From positions 248,001-312,000 of the forward strand of contig NZ_CP148752.1 in the NCBI RefSeq assembly GCF_040448305.1: a stretch of 64,000 nucleotides of DNA. Reading direction: 5' to 3'. Position numbers and translations under genes: made by a program. This DNA comes from Pseudomonas fluorescens (GTDB lineage Bacteria; Pseudomonadota; Gammaproteobacteria; Pseudomonadales; Pseudomonadaceae). The notes beneath the pieces were generated by a model, which did not search any database, was not told the origin of the DNA, and saw only the letters and a list, made by a program, of their open reading frames with translations. This document shows, piece by piece, positions 27,670 through 37,341 of this stretch; position 1 is the first letter of the stretch, and each line of letters opens with the position of its first letter.

Positions 27670-30582
27670 ATGCCGCTCGCCACGTTGATTCATCGCGCCA
27701 GTTTGCCCAGTCCGCAGGTGTCTGCGGAGCAAGCGCTAGGGCTGCTGGAGGAACATTACGGGTTCAGCGGCAGGTTGCAGGCCCTTGGCAGCCAGCAAGA
27801 CCTGAACTACCGCGTCGACAGCGAGCGGGGACGTTTCGTCCTGAAAATCTGCCGTGGCGACTACTCGGTACTGGAGCTTCAGGCGCAACATGCCGGGCTC
27901 AAGCATCTGGGCGAACATCCCGATGTACAGGTGCCGCGTGTTATCGCGGCGAAAAACGGTGCAGATCTGCTGTCGCTGGACGTTGATGGCCAGGCAGTGC
28001 ACGTTCGCCTGCTCGACTACATCGAAGGCCAGCCACTGACGAGCCTCGGTCATTTCAACCCGACGGTGGTGTCCGGCTTCGGGCGCCTGTGCGGTGAAAT
28101 GGACCTGGCCCTGGCGGATTTCGACCATCCGGGTTTGGTGCGAACCCTGCAATGGGACGCCCGCCATGCTCACGCCCTGATCGCGCATTTGCTGCCGGTG
28201 ATCAAGGACGAAGCCCAGCGCAAACTGATCGTCGAAGCGTCCGAACAAGCCGAGCGGTATTTGCAGCCTCTGCAGGACAAACTGCCGGTGCAGGCCATTC
28301 ACATGGACATCACTGACGACAACGTGGTGTGGCAGCGTGATGCGCAGCGCCATTGGCAGCTGCAGGGCGTGATCGATTTCGGCGATCTGGTGCGCACTTG
28401 GCGTATCACCGATCTGTCGGTGACCTGCGCCGCGCTGCTGCATCATGGCGAGGGCGATCCGTTCTGCATTTTGCCGGCAATCCAGACCTATCACGCGGTC
28501 AACCCGTTGCAACACGAAGAACTGCAGGCGTTGTGGCCGCTGATCGTCGCCCGCGCGGCGGTGTTGGTGCTCAGCGGCGAACAGCAGGTCAGCATCGATC
28601 CGGGCAATGCCTACAGCCGCGACAACCTGGTCCATGAATGGGAAATCTTCCGTGTGGCCACTTCGGTGCCGTTGGCGTTGATGGAGGCGGCGATCCTCAC
28701 CGCCGTCGGCCAGAACCTGCCCACCATCGGCAGCGAAGGCTTCGCGCCGCTGTTGCCGAGCCTGGTGGGGCGTGAGTTCGCGCTGATCGACCTGGGTGTG
28801 CTCAGTCCGCATTTCGAGGCCGGGAACTGGGAGCAAGAAGGCGTCGATCAGCGCCTGCTGGACGAAGCGGCCGCGGCACATGGTCTGGCGGCCAGTCGTT
28901 ATGGGCAATACCGCTTGTCCCACACCCGCCCGGACAGCGCTGCTGAGCCGGACACTTGCCCGTTGCACGTCGAGTTGCGTGTGCCGCTGAGCACGACGGT
29001 CGAAGCGCCGTTTGCCGGGGTGGTGCATCACCCATCGGCGGGGGTGCTGCAACTGGACGGCCCGCAACTGAGTGTGCGGCTTTGGGGCGTCACACCGGCG
29101 CTGCACAGCGGCGCGGCACTGGTCAAAGGCCAGGTACTGGGTTCGGTCAGCGGGCCATTGATCGTGCAGTTGTGCCGTGGCGCATCGATCAATGCGCCGT
29201 TGTTCTGTACACCTTCGCGCGCGGCGGCCTGGCAGGCGTTGTGCCCTTCGCCGGCAGCGTTGCTGGGGCTGGCCTGTGATGCCGAAGCCGAGCTCGACGG
29301 CCCGACCCTGCTGGCCCGGCGCGATGCCAGCTTCGCCCGCACGCAAAAACATTATTACGTTGATCCGCCGCGCATCGAACGTGGCTGGCGCAACCATTTG
29401 ATCGACATGCAGGGCCGCTCTTACCTCGACATGCTCAACAACGTCGCGGTGCTGGGGCACGGTCATCCACGCATGGCCGCCGTCGCCAGCCGCCAGTGGT
29501 CGTTGCTCAACACCAACTCGCGCTTCAACTACGCAGCCGTGGCCGAGTTCTCCGAACGTTTGCTGAAGCTGTCCCCTGACGGCATGGACCGCGTGTTCCT
29601 GGTCAACAGCGGTAGCGAGGCCAACGACCTGGCGATCCGCCTGGCGTGGGCCTACAGCGGCGGCCGCGACATGCTCAGCGTGCTGGAGGCCTATCACGGC
29701 TGGACGGTGGGCGCGGATTCGGTGTCGACCTCGATCGCCGACAACCCCAAGGCGTTGAGCAGCCGCCCGGACTGGGTGCACCCGGTGACCGCGCCAAACA
29801 CCTATCGCGGTGAATTCCGTGGCCCCGACAGCGCGCCGGATTATGTGCGCAGCGTCGAACACAACCTGGCGAAAATCGCCGAGCAGAAACGCCAACTGGC
29901 CGGTTTCATCTGCGAACCGGTGTACGGCAATGCCGGCGGTATCTCGCTGCCTCCAGGTTATTTGAAACAAGTCTATGCAATGGTCCGGGCCAGGGGCGGC
30001 GTGTGCATCGCCGACGAAGTGCAAGTCGGCTACGGGCGCATGGGCGATTTCTTTTGGGGCTTTGAAGAGCAGGGCGTGGTACCGGACATCATCACCATGG
30101 CCAAGGGCATGGGTAACGGCCAGCCACTGGGCGCGGTCATCACCCGCCGGGAAATCGCCGAGGCGCTGGAGGCCGAGGGTTACTTCTTCTCGTCCGCCGG
30201 TGGCAGCCCGGTCAGTTGCCAGGTCGGCATGGCCGTGCTGGATGTGATGCAAGAGGAAAAACTCTGGGAGAACGCCCAGGTCGTAGGCGGGCACTTCAAG
30301 AAGCGCCTCGAAGCATTGATCGATATTCATCCGTTAGTGGGCGCGGTGCACGGTTCCGGTTTCTACCTGGGCGTCGAGTTGATCCGCAACCGCGAAACCC
30401 TGGAGCCGGCCACCGAAGAAACCACCGCACTGTGCGATCGCTTGCGCGAGCTGGGGATATTCATGCAGCCGACCGGCGATTACCTGAACATCCTCAAGAT
30501 CAAGCCGCCGATGGTCACTTCGCGCCAGAGCGTGGATTTCTTCGTGGACATGCTGTCGAAGGTGCTCGCGGAAGGGCTGTAA
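27670..30582 (+). CDS. APH-like kinase / class III aminotransferase (phospho-lyase-like) fusion
   Basis: This 970-residue protein fuses three parts. Residues ~25-380 are an aminoglycoside-phosphotransferase-fold kinase with catalytic HMDITDDNVVW (about 211) and metal-binding VIDFGD (about 236). Residues ~430-520 resemble a lipoyl/M23-like beta domain (TVEAPFAGVVHHPSAGVLQL). Residues ~550-970 are a PLP class III aminotransferase with DEVQVGYGRMG and Lys in MAKGMGNGQPLGAV (about 809). In animals, hydroxylysine kinase (APH fold) and phosphohydroxylysine or phosphoethanolamine phospho-lyases (class III fold) act in sequence, so this may phosphorylate an amino alcohol and then eliminate phosphate. 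The substrate is inferred only. Confidence 0.88.
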   Translation: MPLATLIHRASLPSPQVSAEQALGLLEEHYGFSGRLQALGSQQDLNYRVDSERGRFVLKICRGDYSVLELQAQHAGLKHLGEHPDVQVPRVIAAKNGADLLSLDVDGQAVHVRLLDYIEGQPLTSLGHFNPTVVSGFGRLCGEMDLALADFDHPGLVRTLQWDARHAHALIAHLLPVIKDEAQRKLIVEASEQAERYLQPLQDKLPVQAIHMDITDDNVVWQRDAQRHWQLQGVIDFGDLVRTWRITDLSVTCAALLHHGEGDPFCILPAIQTYHAVNPLQHEELQALWPLIVARAAVLVLSGEQQVSIDPGNAYSRDNLVHEWEIFRVATSVPLALMEAAILTAVGQNLPTIGSEGFAPLLPSLVGREFALIDLGVLSPHFEAGNWEQEGVDQRLLDEAAAAHGLAASRYGQYRLSHTRPDSAAEPDTCPLHVELRVPLSTTVEAPFAGVVHHPSAGVLQLDGPQLSVRLWGVTPALHSGAALVKGQVLGSVSGPLIVQLCRGASINAPLFCTPSRAAAWQALCPSPAALLGLACDAEAELDGPTLLARRDASFARTQKHYYVDPPRIERGWRNHLIDMQGRSYLDMLNNVAVLGHGHPRMAAVASRQWSLLNTNSRFNYAAVAEFSERLLKLSPDGMDRVFLVNSGSEANDLAIRLAWAYSGGRDMLSVLEAYHGWTVGADSVSTSIADNPKALSSRPDWVHPVTAPNTYRGEFRGPDSAPDYVRSVEHNLAKIAEQKRQLAGFICEPVYGNAGGISLPPGYLKQVYAMVRARGGVCIADEVQVGYGRMGDFFWGFEEQGVVPDIITMAKGMGNGQPLGAVITRREIAEALEAEGYFFSSAGGSPVSCQVGMAVLDVMQEEKLWENAQVVGGHFKKRLEALIDIHPLVGAVHGSGFYLGVELIRNRETLEPATEETTALCDRLRELGIFMQPTGDYLNILKIKPPMVTSRQSVDFFVDMLSKVLAEGL

Positions 30583-30593
30583 ACACATCCCTC

Positions 30594-30684
30594 CTGTGGG
30601 AGCGAGCCTGCTCGCGATAGCGGTTTTTCAGTCGAAAAAACTGTGACTGAAATGGCCTCATCGCGAGCAAGCCCGCTCCCACAT
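30594..30684. repeat. REP doublet
   Basis: Two inverted REP units (30594-30620 and 30659-30684) directly follow the fusion gene. The remaining ~170 bases to aguA are AT-rich and hold a small inverted repeat, ATTGATA..TATCAAT, near 30714-30738 that may be a regulator site for aguA. Confidence 0.88.
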
Positions 30685-30857
30685 AAATGGTGCTTTTAAT
30701 TCGATTGATATCGGCTTTTTATCAATTGTTTTTGTAACTCTGGATGTAAGGTGCTTTAAAGGTCGATATTTATCGGATATAAAGTGGCCAGTCCACGGCG
30801 TGTACCCATACGCTTCCATTTCTGTCAGGTATCAAAGTCACTCCGGAGTCCTGAGCC

Positions 30858-31964
30858 ATGACCACGTTGAACAGCACCCCTCGCGCCGACGGCTTCTACA
30901 TGCCAGCCGAATGGGCACCCCAAACTCAGACCTGGATGATCTGGCCCGAGCGCCCGGACAACTGGCGCCTGGGGGGCAAACCGGCACAAGCCGCCCACGT
31001 GGCAGTGGCCAAGGCCATCGCCCGTTTCGAACCGGTAACCGTGGCGGTTTCCGCCGGCCAGTACGAAAACGCCCGTGCCCGTCTCGACGTGCCGAATATT
31101 CGTGTGGTGGAGATGTCCAGTGACGACGCCTGGGTCCGCGACACCGGCCCGACCTTTGTCATCAATAACAAGGGTGAAGTCCGTGGCGTGAACTGGGACT
31201 TCAACGCCTGGGGTGGCTTCGACGGCGGCCTGTATTCGCCGTGGAACCGTGACTCGCAGGTCGGCGGCAAGATCCTCGAGATCGAGCGCAGCCCGCGCTA
31301 CCGCACCGAAGGCTTCGTGCTGGAAGGCGGTTCGATTCACGTCGACGGCGAAGGTACCCTGATCACCACCGAAGAATGCCTGCTCAACCGCAATCGCAAC
31401 CCGCACATGAATCGCGCAGAAATCGAAGCGGTGCTGAGTGCGAACCTGGCTGTGGATAAAATCATCTGGCTGCCGGATGGCTTGTTCAACGACGAAACCG
31501 ATGGCCATGTGGATAACTTCTGCTGCTACGTGCGTCCGGGTGAAGTGCTGCTGGCCTGGACCGATGATCCGCAGGACCCGAACTACCCGCGCTGCCAGGC
31601 GGCAATGAACGTGCTGCAAAACAGCACCGACGCCAAGGGCCGCCCATTCACGGTGCACAAGATGCCGATCCCGGGTCCGCTGTTTGCGACCGAGCAAGAG
31701 TGCGCCGGTGTCGATCCGGTCGATGGTACGCAGGAGCGTAATCCTACTGTTCGTCTGGCCGGTTCCTACGTGAACTTCCTGATCGTCAACGGCGGCATCA
31801 TCGCGCCGAGCTTTGACGACCCGCAGGATGGCCCGGCGAAAGAGATCCTGCAGAACCTGTTCCCGCAGCATGAAGTGGTCATGGTGCCTGGTCGCGAACT
31901 GTTACTGGGGGGCGGCAATATTCACTGCCTTACCCAGCAACAACCCGCGCCGCACAAGGAGTGA
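30858..31964 (+). CDS. aguA: agmatine deiminase
   Basis: The 368-residue guanidine-modifying enzyme contains SSDDAWVRDTGPTFVI, NDETDGHVDNFCCYV with catalytic His, and GGGNIHCLTQQ with the nucleophilic Cys near the C-terminus. It hydrolyses agmatine to N-carbamoylputrescine and ammonia in putrescine synthesis. The usual partner aguB is not next to it. A terminator lies at 32035-32067. Confidence 0.95.
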   Translation: MTTLNSTPRADGFYMPAEWAPQTQTWMIWPERPDNWRLGGKPAQAAHVAVAKAIARFEPVTVAVSAGQYENARARLDVPNIRVVEMSSDDAWVRDTGPTFVINNKGEVRGVNWDFNAWGGFDGGLYSPWNRDSQVGGKILEIERSPRYRTEGFVLEGGSIHVDGEGTLITTEECLLNRNRNPHMNRAEIEAVLSANLAVDKIIWLPDGLFNDETDGHVDNFCCYVRPGEVLLAWTDDPQDPNYPRCQAAMNVLQNSTDAKGRPFTVHKMPIPGPLFATEQECAGVDPVDGTQERNPTVRLAGSYVNFLIVNGGIIAPSFDDPQDGPAKEILQNLFPQHEVVMVPGRELLLGGGNIHCLTQQQPAPHKE

Positions 31965-32034
31965 GTGAGGTCGTAACAGCTTGAGTTGATTGCGAAATTC
32001 CTCAGGCTGTCGATCAGCCACCAGCGTTGCACGG

Positions 32035-32067
32035 AGCCCGCGGCCCTACAGGCCTGCGGGCTTTTTT
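32035..32067 (+). terminator. rho-independent terminator after aguA
   Basis: The hairpin AGCCCGCGGCCCTACAGGCC..GCGGGCT is followed by six Ts, 70 bases after the aguA stop. Confidence 0.88.
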
Positions 32068-32207
32068 GTATCCGCTTGGCCACACTTCAGAAACCTTGGC
32101 ACAGCTCTTGTATCTCTGCTGTTGTAACTCGGGGTGGGGAGGACTTCGATGTTCTGTCATAAACCTTGGATAAGTTAGCCGCTCACAAACCGGGAGAGAG
32201 CGCTGAA

Positions 32208-32420
32208 ATGAACGCCGAAGTGAACGTAGTGAGCGACAAGGCGTTGCATCCCCTGGCAGTAAATAGCGAATCGCTCCAGATCCTGGCGCACTGGTTCAAG
32301 TCCAATGGAATGCGTCAGATCAGCGAAACTGATCCGCGCCGGACGATGATCGAGCGTTACCCTGCTGGTTTATTCAGCGAGGCGGAACTGGATGCGTTGT
32401 GGGATGTGATGGAAGGATAA
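32208..32420 (+). CDS. small conserved hypothetical protein
   Basis: The 70-residue product is not recognised by function. It is acidic, with a central helix around LQILAHWFKSNGMRQ and a C-terminal FSEAELDALWDVMEG. ATG 32208 has GGGAGAG at good spacing; a TTG 42 bases upstream is also in frame but lacks one. It is flanked by terminators on both sides, so it is an independent small gene. Confidence 0.7.
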   Translation: MNAEVNVVSDKALHPLAVNSESLQILAHWFKSNGMRQISETDPRRTMIERYPAGLFSEAELDALWDVMEG

Positions 32421-32442
32421 GAAGAACAACAACGGATTGAAC

Positions 32443-32479
32443 AAAAAAAAGCGCTGCCGGGATGGCAGCGCTTTTTTTT
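32443..32479. terminator. bidirectional rho-independent terminator
   Basis: Eight As, the stem AGCGCTGCC..GGCAGCGCT and eight Ts lie between the small plus-strand gene and the end of the minus-strand TonB receptor gene. Confidence 0.9.
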
Positions 32480-32509
32480 GCGCAGGTTCATGCAATCACC
32501 GCGATCCCC

Positions 32510-32600
32510 TGTGGGAGCGAGCCTGCTCGCGATGGCGCCCGACCAGTCAGCATTTATATTGACTGACCCACCGCTATCGCGAGCAAGCTCGCTCCCACAA
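32510..32600. repeat. REP doublet, the last REP in the window
   Basis: Inverted REP units at about 32510-32534 and 32575-32600. None was recognised to the right of this point. Confidence 0.9.
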
Positions 32601-32649
32601 GGGAATGGTGTGAACCAGTGTTATTGGTTCACACCGGGATAAATGGTGT

Positions 32650-34755
32650 TTAGAAACTGTAGGTACCCGTCACCACCAGGCTACGCGGTGCCCCCGGCTG
32701 GATCTGGAATGCACTGGTCGCCGACTCGTAATACGTCTTGTCGCTGATATTGTTCAGCGCTGCGCGCAAATCCCAATCCTTCTGACGGAAGCCCGCCAAG
32801 GCGTCCCAGCGGCCATAACCCGGTAACACGGTGGTGTTGAGGTTGTCGGCGTAACGGTCGCCGACCAGGGTCAAGCCGGTTTCGGCGTACCAGCCCATTT
32901 CCGGTTTCCAGGTCAGGAACAGGCTGCCGTTATGCTTGGCCACGTTGTTGATGCGTTTGCCTTCCAGGCCGTTGTTGTCCTTTTCGATGGTTGCGTCCTG
33001 CAGACCCACGCCACCGCGCATGTACCAGTTGCCGGTAATCCTGCCGGCGGCGGTCAACTCGATCCCGCGAGAGCGTTGCAGACCTGAAAGCAGGGTAATG
33101 GTCGGGTTGTTCGGGTCGCTGGTACGGCGGTTGTAGAGCTCCAGCTCATAGATGGCCAGCGTGGTGCTCAAACGATCATCGAGCCAGTCACTCTTGACCC
33201 CGATTTCCTTCTGCTTGGTCAGCTCGGGGCTCAGGTCATTACTGTTGCCCGCCGCGCCCGGGGTGATGCCGATCAAGCCACCGCCGGCCGGTGAGAACGT
33301 CTTGCTCCAGGAGGCGTAGAAGGAGTGATTTTGCAGCGGCGTCCAGACCACGCCAACGCGAGGGCTGGTGCTATGGCTGTCACTGTCTTCGGAAATGTTG
33401 CGCACCTTGTTCGTCGACTCGATATCGAACGTGTCGTAACGCAGGCCACCGAGCAATTGCCATTGATCGTTCAGGCGCAATTGATCCTGTACATACACCG
33501 CGCGGCTCTCGACCTCGGTGTGGGTATTGCTCGACACCACCATGCGCCCGGTGTGACGCAAGTTGCGGTCGGGGTTGTACAGGTCCAGCGCCGGCACCGA
33601 TGAACTGCCCGGTCCGGAAGTGGCGGCGGTGTACAACAGGGGGTCGCGGCGCTGGCTGCCGATTTCGATGCCGGTGAGCAGGCGGTGCTCCAGGCCAAAG
33701 GTATCGAAGCCACCTTCCAGCTCGACGTTGTTGTAGATGTTTCGAGTGTTCAGGTCCTGCTGCCAGTGCTGGCGCGTGACCTTGTTGGTGGCCGGGACGT
33801 AGCCGCTCAGGTAGGTATTGTCGAAATCACTGTCGAGCTTGAACACACCCAGGGTCTGGCGCAGTTGCCAGTTGTCGCTCAGTTCATAAGTGAGTTTCGA
33901 GCGCAGGGATTGCGCCTTATCGTCGATGAAATCGTTTTCGCTGCCGTAGGTCGTATCGCGTCCCACGTCTGCCGGGCGACCGTTTACACCGGGAATGCCG
34001 CGATCCGGTGTTCGATTATAGCGACTGTATTCGTACTGCACCAACCAGTTCAGGTCGGGGGTCAGCTGCCAGCTGATCGAGGGCGCGAACAACTGACGAT
34101 TGCCACTCACGCCATCGCGGAAACTGTTCTCGTCCATGTTGCCCATGTTCAGTCGCAGGCTGATGTTCTCGGAAGGGTCGGTGCTGAGGTCGGCATAGAG
34201 GCTGCGCAAGTCCTCACTACCGCCCTGGGCTTCAATGGTCGAGCGGCGACCGAACTCAGGCAGTTTGCTCACCCGGTTGACGATGCCGCCCTGGCTGCCA
34301 CGGCCATACAACACGGCGGCGGGGCCTTTTAACACGTCGATGCGTTCGATGTTGTGCAGGTCGCGAACGTACTGGCTGTCGTCGCGGATGCCATCAAGAT
34401 AGAAGTCGTTGCTGGCGTCGAAGCCGCGGATGCGCAGGCTGTCGAAACGAGTGTCGGCGCCGCTGCTGACGTTGGGGATACCGCTGAGCGCCGTGCCCAG
34501 ATCGTTGGTGCCGTAATCCATGACGTTCGAGGTTTTGATCGAGTCGATGGCTTGTGGCACGTAGCGCACCGGTGTGGCGGTCCGGGTTGCCGTGCTGGTT
34601 TGGGTTACGCGCGGGTCGTCGGCTTCAGCTTCGGCGCTGATCGATGTGGCAGGTAGGGTGGTCGGTGCAGCGTAGGAAAAACCGGCAGACAACAAGGCAG
34701 AGAGCCCAAAGCTGTAGGGCGCAAGACGAAAAGGGGCAGGCATTGAAGAGCGCAT
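32650..34755 (-). CDS. TonB-dependent catecholate-type siderophore receptor (Fiu-like)
   Basis: The 701-residue protein has an N-terminal signal region ending near SAGFSYAAP, a plug domain (VPQAIDSIKTSNVMDYGTND, RIRGFDASNDFYLDGIRDD, IDVLKGPAAVLYGRGSQGG) and a 22-strand barrel ending in a terminal aromatic, VVTGTYSF. The plug sequence resembles Fiu-like receptors for monomeric catechols. There is no N-terminal signalling domain for an anti-sigma factor. Two Fur-box-like sequences upstream suggest iron repression. The substrate is inferred. Confidence 0.9.
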   Translation of the reverse strand: MRSSMPAPFRLAPYSFGLSALLSAGFSYAAPTTLPATSISAEAEADDPRVTQTSTATRTATPVRYVPQAIDSIKTSNVMDYGTNDLGTALSGIPNVSSGADTRFDSLRIRGFDASNDFYLDGIRDDSQYVRDLHNIERIDVLKGPAAVLYGRGSQGGIVNRVSKLPEFGRRSTIEAQGGSEDLRSLYADLSTDPSENISLRLNMGNMDENSFRDGVSGNRQLFAPSISWQLTPDLNWLVQYEYSRYNRTPDRGIPGVNGRPADVGRDTTYGSENDFIDDKAQSLRSKLTYELSDNWQLRQTLGVFKLDSDFDNTYLSGYVPATNKVTRQHWQQDLNTRNIYNNVELEGGFDTFGLEHRLLTGIEIGSQRRDPLLYTAATSGPGSSSVPALDLYNPDRNLRHTGRMVVSSNTHTEVESRAVYVQDQLRLNDQWQLLGGLRYDTFDIESTNKVRNISEDSDSHSTSPRVGVVWTPLQNHSFYASWSKTFSPAGGGLIGITPGAAGNSNDLSPELTKQKEIGVKSDWLDDRLSTTLAIYELELYNRRTSDPNNPTITLLSGLQRSRGIELTAAGRITGNWYMRGGVGLQDATIEKDNNGLEGKRINNVAKHNGSLFLTWKPEMGWYAETGLTLVGDRYADNLNTTVLPGYGRWDALAGFRQKDWDLRAALNNISDKTYYESATSAFQIQPGAPRSLVVTGTYSF

Positions 34756-34793
34756 CCGTAGGATTTTAGATTGAAGCGTGTAGGAGGGCGCGG

Positions 34794-34848
34794 ATAGTAA
34801 TGCTTGTCATTTACTGTCGTTAGTTGTTATTGAGAATTTGTCTCATTT
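34794..34848 (-). promoter_or_regulatory. two Fur-box-like sites upstream of the TonB receptor
   Basis: Read on the minus strand, the first site (about 34796-34814) contains TGACAAGCATTA, matching 10 of 12 bases of the Fur core TGATAATCATTA. The second (about 34826-34848) has TTATTGAGAAT..CTCATTTG. They lie 40-95 bases upstream of the receptor ATG, where a promoter is expected. This is a pattern match by eye. Confidence 0.55.
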
Positions 34849-35006
34849 GATTGTTTCGAATTGTGTCGGAATTAATACAAAATGCCGACGCATTCATTCG
34901 ACCGATTCAAGCAACAAACTGAAAGCCAATCCGGCGTTTTTCCGGGGCCGCTGCGGCACTAACCTGCCGACATCGAATTTTCCTGAATTTCTGTCGGAGC
35001 TTTCCC

Positions 35007-35678
35007 ATGATCCTGCATTACATCTACGACCCCTTGTGCGGTTGGTGCTACGGCGCCAAACCGCTGGTGCAGGCCGCCCAAGCAGTGCTGCCCGTGATTG
35101 CCCACGGCGGCGGCATGATGACGGGGGCCAATCGGCAAAAGGTTTCGCCACAACTGCGCAATTACGTCATGCCCCACGACCGGCGTATTGCCGAATACAG
35201 CGGGCAGCCGTTCGGTGAAGCCTATTTCGAAGGTTTGCTGCGTGATCACACCGCCGTGTTCGACTCGGCGCCACCCATCGCTGCGGTGCTGGCTGCCGAG
35301 CAAATGGCCGGTCGCGGGCTGGAGTTACTGGGGCACTTGCAAAGTGCTCACTACGTGGAGGGGTGCCGCATCGCCGACGAGTCGGTACTGTTTGAACTTG
35401 CCCACGGCATGGGGCTGGACCGCGAAGCCTTCGAAAAAGCCTTCAGGGCGGCCGACACCGAAGGCCATATCAGGAACAGCCGAGCGCTTCTGGCCAAGGT
35501 TGGCGGGCAGGGCTTTCCGACCCTGGCACTTGAGCACAATGACCAATTCACCCTGATCGATATCGGGCCATGGCTGGGCAAACCCCAGGCATTTGCGCAG
35601 TGGCTGGGTCAGTCGCTGCCCGATCAGGGATCATCCATTTCCGCAGCAGCCTGTGGCCTCGAAGGCTGCGTTGATTGA
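35007..35678 (+). CDS. DsbA-family thioredoxin-fold oxidoreductase
   Basis: The 223-residue protein has an N-terminal strand followed by DPLCGWCYGAKPL, a CxxC redox site in a thioredoxin fold with helical insertion (DsbA/FrnE type), and the cis-Pro region GQGFPTLAL. There is no signal peptide, so it acts in the cytoplasm. It is transcribed divergently from the TonB receptor. The biological partner is unknown. Confidence 0.88.
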   Translation: MILHYIYDPLCGWCYGAKPLVQAAQAVLPVIAHGGGMMTGANRQKVSPQLRNYVMPHDRRIAEYSGQPFGEAYFEGLLRDHTAVFDSAPPIAAVLAAEQMAGRGLELLGHLQSAHYVEGCRIADESVLFELAHGMGLDREAFEKAFRAADTEGHIRNSRALLAKVGGQGFPTLALEHNDQFTLIDIGPWLGKPQAFAQWLGQSLPDQGSSISAAACGLEGCVD

Positions 35679-35817
35679 ATATTCCTGCCGCGTAAAGCCA
35701 TTTCTTAGACGATTTTCGCTTGTTTTTAGACGATTCATGAAATTGACACATCGTTGAGGGCGCGGCTACGATTCGGCCCAACGCCTGTGGCCGACCGCCA
35801 CGATCAAAAATTATAAG

Positions 35818-35853
35818 AAGGCCCGCCGCGAGAAATCGTGGGCGGGCCTTTTT
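35818..35853 (+). terminator. rho-independent terminator
   Basis: The stem AAGGCCCGCC..GGGCGGGCCTT is followed by a T-run, 140 bases after the DsbA-family gene and before the oprD-like gene. Confidence 0.85.
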
Positions 35854-35939
35854 GTTTTTGTCATGAAATAAGAGCGCGATAGCGCCGTTTCGGCCGTTCA
35901 ACACAGCGCGTATCAACCGGAATTAAGGAAAAGAACAAA

Positions 35940-37226
35940 ATGTTGAACAAGCGAATCAGCCTGATCGCTCTGGGGATGTTGAGTGCGACACAGGCCATGG
36001 CGAACGACCAGGCCGAATCCAAGGGTTTTGTTGAAGACAGCAGTCTCAAAGTGCTGCTGCGCAACGCCTATATGAACCGTGACTTCAAAGACGGCAACCC
36101 GGATAAATCCGAGTGGGGCCAGGCGGCCATCGGTACGTTCTCGTCCGGCTTCACCCAAGGCACCGTGGGTGTGGGTGTGGACGCTTTCGGGTTATACGCA
36201 CTGAACCTGGAGCGCAGCGAAGACCGTAGCGGCGCACAAGGCATCGATTTCTTCAAAAAGGGCGACAGCGGCCAACCGGCGGACGACCTGTCCAAGGGCG
36301 GCGCAGCAATCAAGTTCCGCCTGTCCAGCACCACCCTGACCTACGGCGACCAGATGCCGGCCCTGCCGGTGCTGAACTACGACAACTCGCGCCTGCTGCC
36401 GGAAAGCTACACCGGCACCTTGATTACCTCCAAAGAGATCAACGGCCTGCAACTGGACGCGGGTCGCTTCACCGCCGAATCGCGCAAAAGCGCCGAAGGC
36501 CATGACAGCGGTGGCTTGAAGTCGATCAACGTATTGGGCGGTAGCTACCAGTTCACCGAGCAATTCAAGGCTGCGCTGTACGCTTCCGACGTCGAAGACG
36601 TGCTGAAGAAACAATACGTGAACGCCAACTACGTGTTCCCGATCGACAAGGATCAGTCCCTGACCCTGGACTTCAACGGCTACCGTACCAAGCTGGAAGA
36701 TTCCTACGTCCGCGAAAACGGTATCACCGGTGACGACAACAAGATCTGGAGCCTGGCGGCCACCTTCATCACCGGCCCGCACTCATTCACCCTCGCGCAC
36801 CAGCGCAGCACCGGCGACAGCAACCTGGGCTACGCCTACGGCGGCTACCAGAAAGACCAGGGTCGTGTCGGCGACGGTGGCAACACCATCTACCTGGCGA
36901 ACTCCTACTGGTCCGACTTCAACGCCGAAGACGAACGCAGCTGGCAAGTGGGCTACGGCCTGGACTTCAGCACCTTCGGTGTACCGGGCCTGAGCTACAA
37001 CGTGGCCTACGTGCGCGGCGACAACATCACCACGTCCACCAGCGAAGGCGGCACCGAGCGCGAGATCTTCAACCAGATCAAATACGTCGTGCAAAGCGGC
37101 CCGGCCAAAGACCTCAGCGTGAAACTGCGCAGCTCGGTCCTGCGCGTGTCGCAGAAGTCGAGCGAATACAACGTCAGCGGCAACGAAGTGCGTGTGTTTG
37201 TGGATTACCCGATCAATATTTTTTGA
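35940..37226 (+). CDS. OprD-family outer-membrane porin
   Basis: The 428-residue porin has a signal peptide cleaved after MLSATQAMA, an N-terminal FVEDSSLKVLLRNAYMNRDFKD typical of OprD-family porins, repeated aromatic-alternating beta strands and a C-terminal terminal aromatic (YPINIF). It provides a specific channel for small nutrients such as amino acids or carboxylates. It is monocistronic, with a terminator at 37277-37302. Confidence 0.93.
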   Translation: MLNKRISLIALGMLSATQAMANDQAESKGFVEDSSLKVLLRNAYMNRDFKDGNPDKSEWGQAAIGTFSSGFTQGTVGVGVDAFGLYALNLERSEDRSGAQGIDFFKKGDSGQPADDLSKGGAAIKFRLSSTTLTYGDQMPALPVLNYDNSRLLPESYTGTLITSKEINGLQLDAGRFTAESRKSAEGHDSGGLKSINVLGGSYQFTEQFKAALYASDVEDVLKKQYVNANYVFPIDKDQSLTLDFNGYRTKLEDSYVRENGITGDDNKIWSLAATFITGPHSFTLAHQRSTGDSNLGYAYGGYQKDQGRVGDGGNTIYLANSYWSDFNAEDERSWQVGYGLDFSTFGVPGLSYNVAYVRGDNITTSTSEGGTEREIFNQIKYVVQSGPAKDLSVKLRSSVLRVSQKSSEYNVSGNEVRVFVDYPINIF

Positions 37227-37276
37227 TGATGGGTTGCGGTATCGAGGCCTGATGCAAGGCTGAGAAAAAAGAAGAA

Positions 37277-37302
37277 GCCCCGACTGGTTCGGGGTTTTTT
37301 TT
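37277..37302 (+). terminator. rho-independent terminator of the OprD gene
   Basis: The hairpin GCCCCGACTGGTTCGGGG is followed by eight Ts. Confidence 0.9.
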
Positions 37303-37341
37303 ACTTTTGATGTGCTCATGTCGCCGAAACTCGATTTCGGT

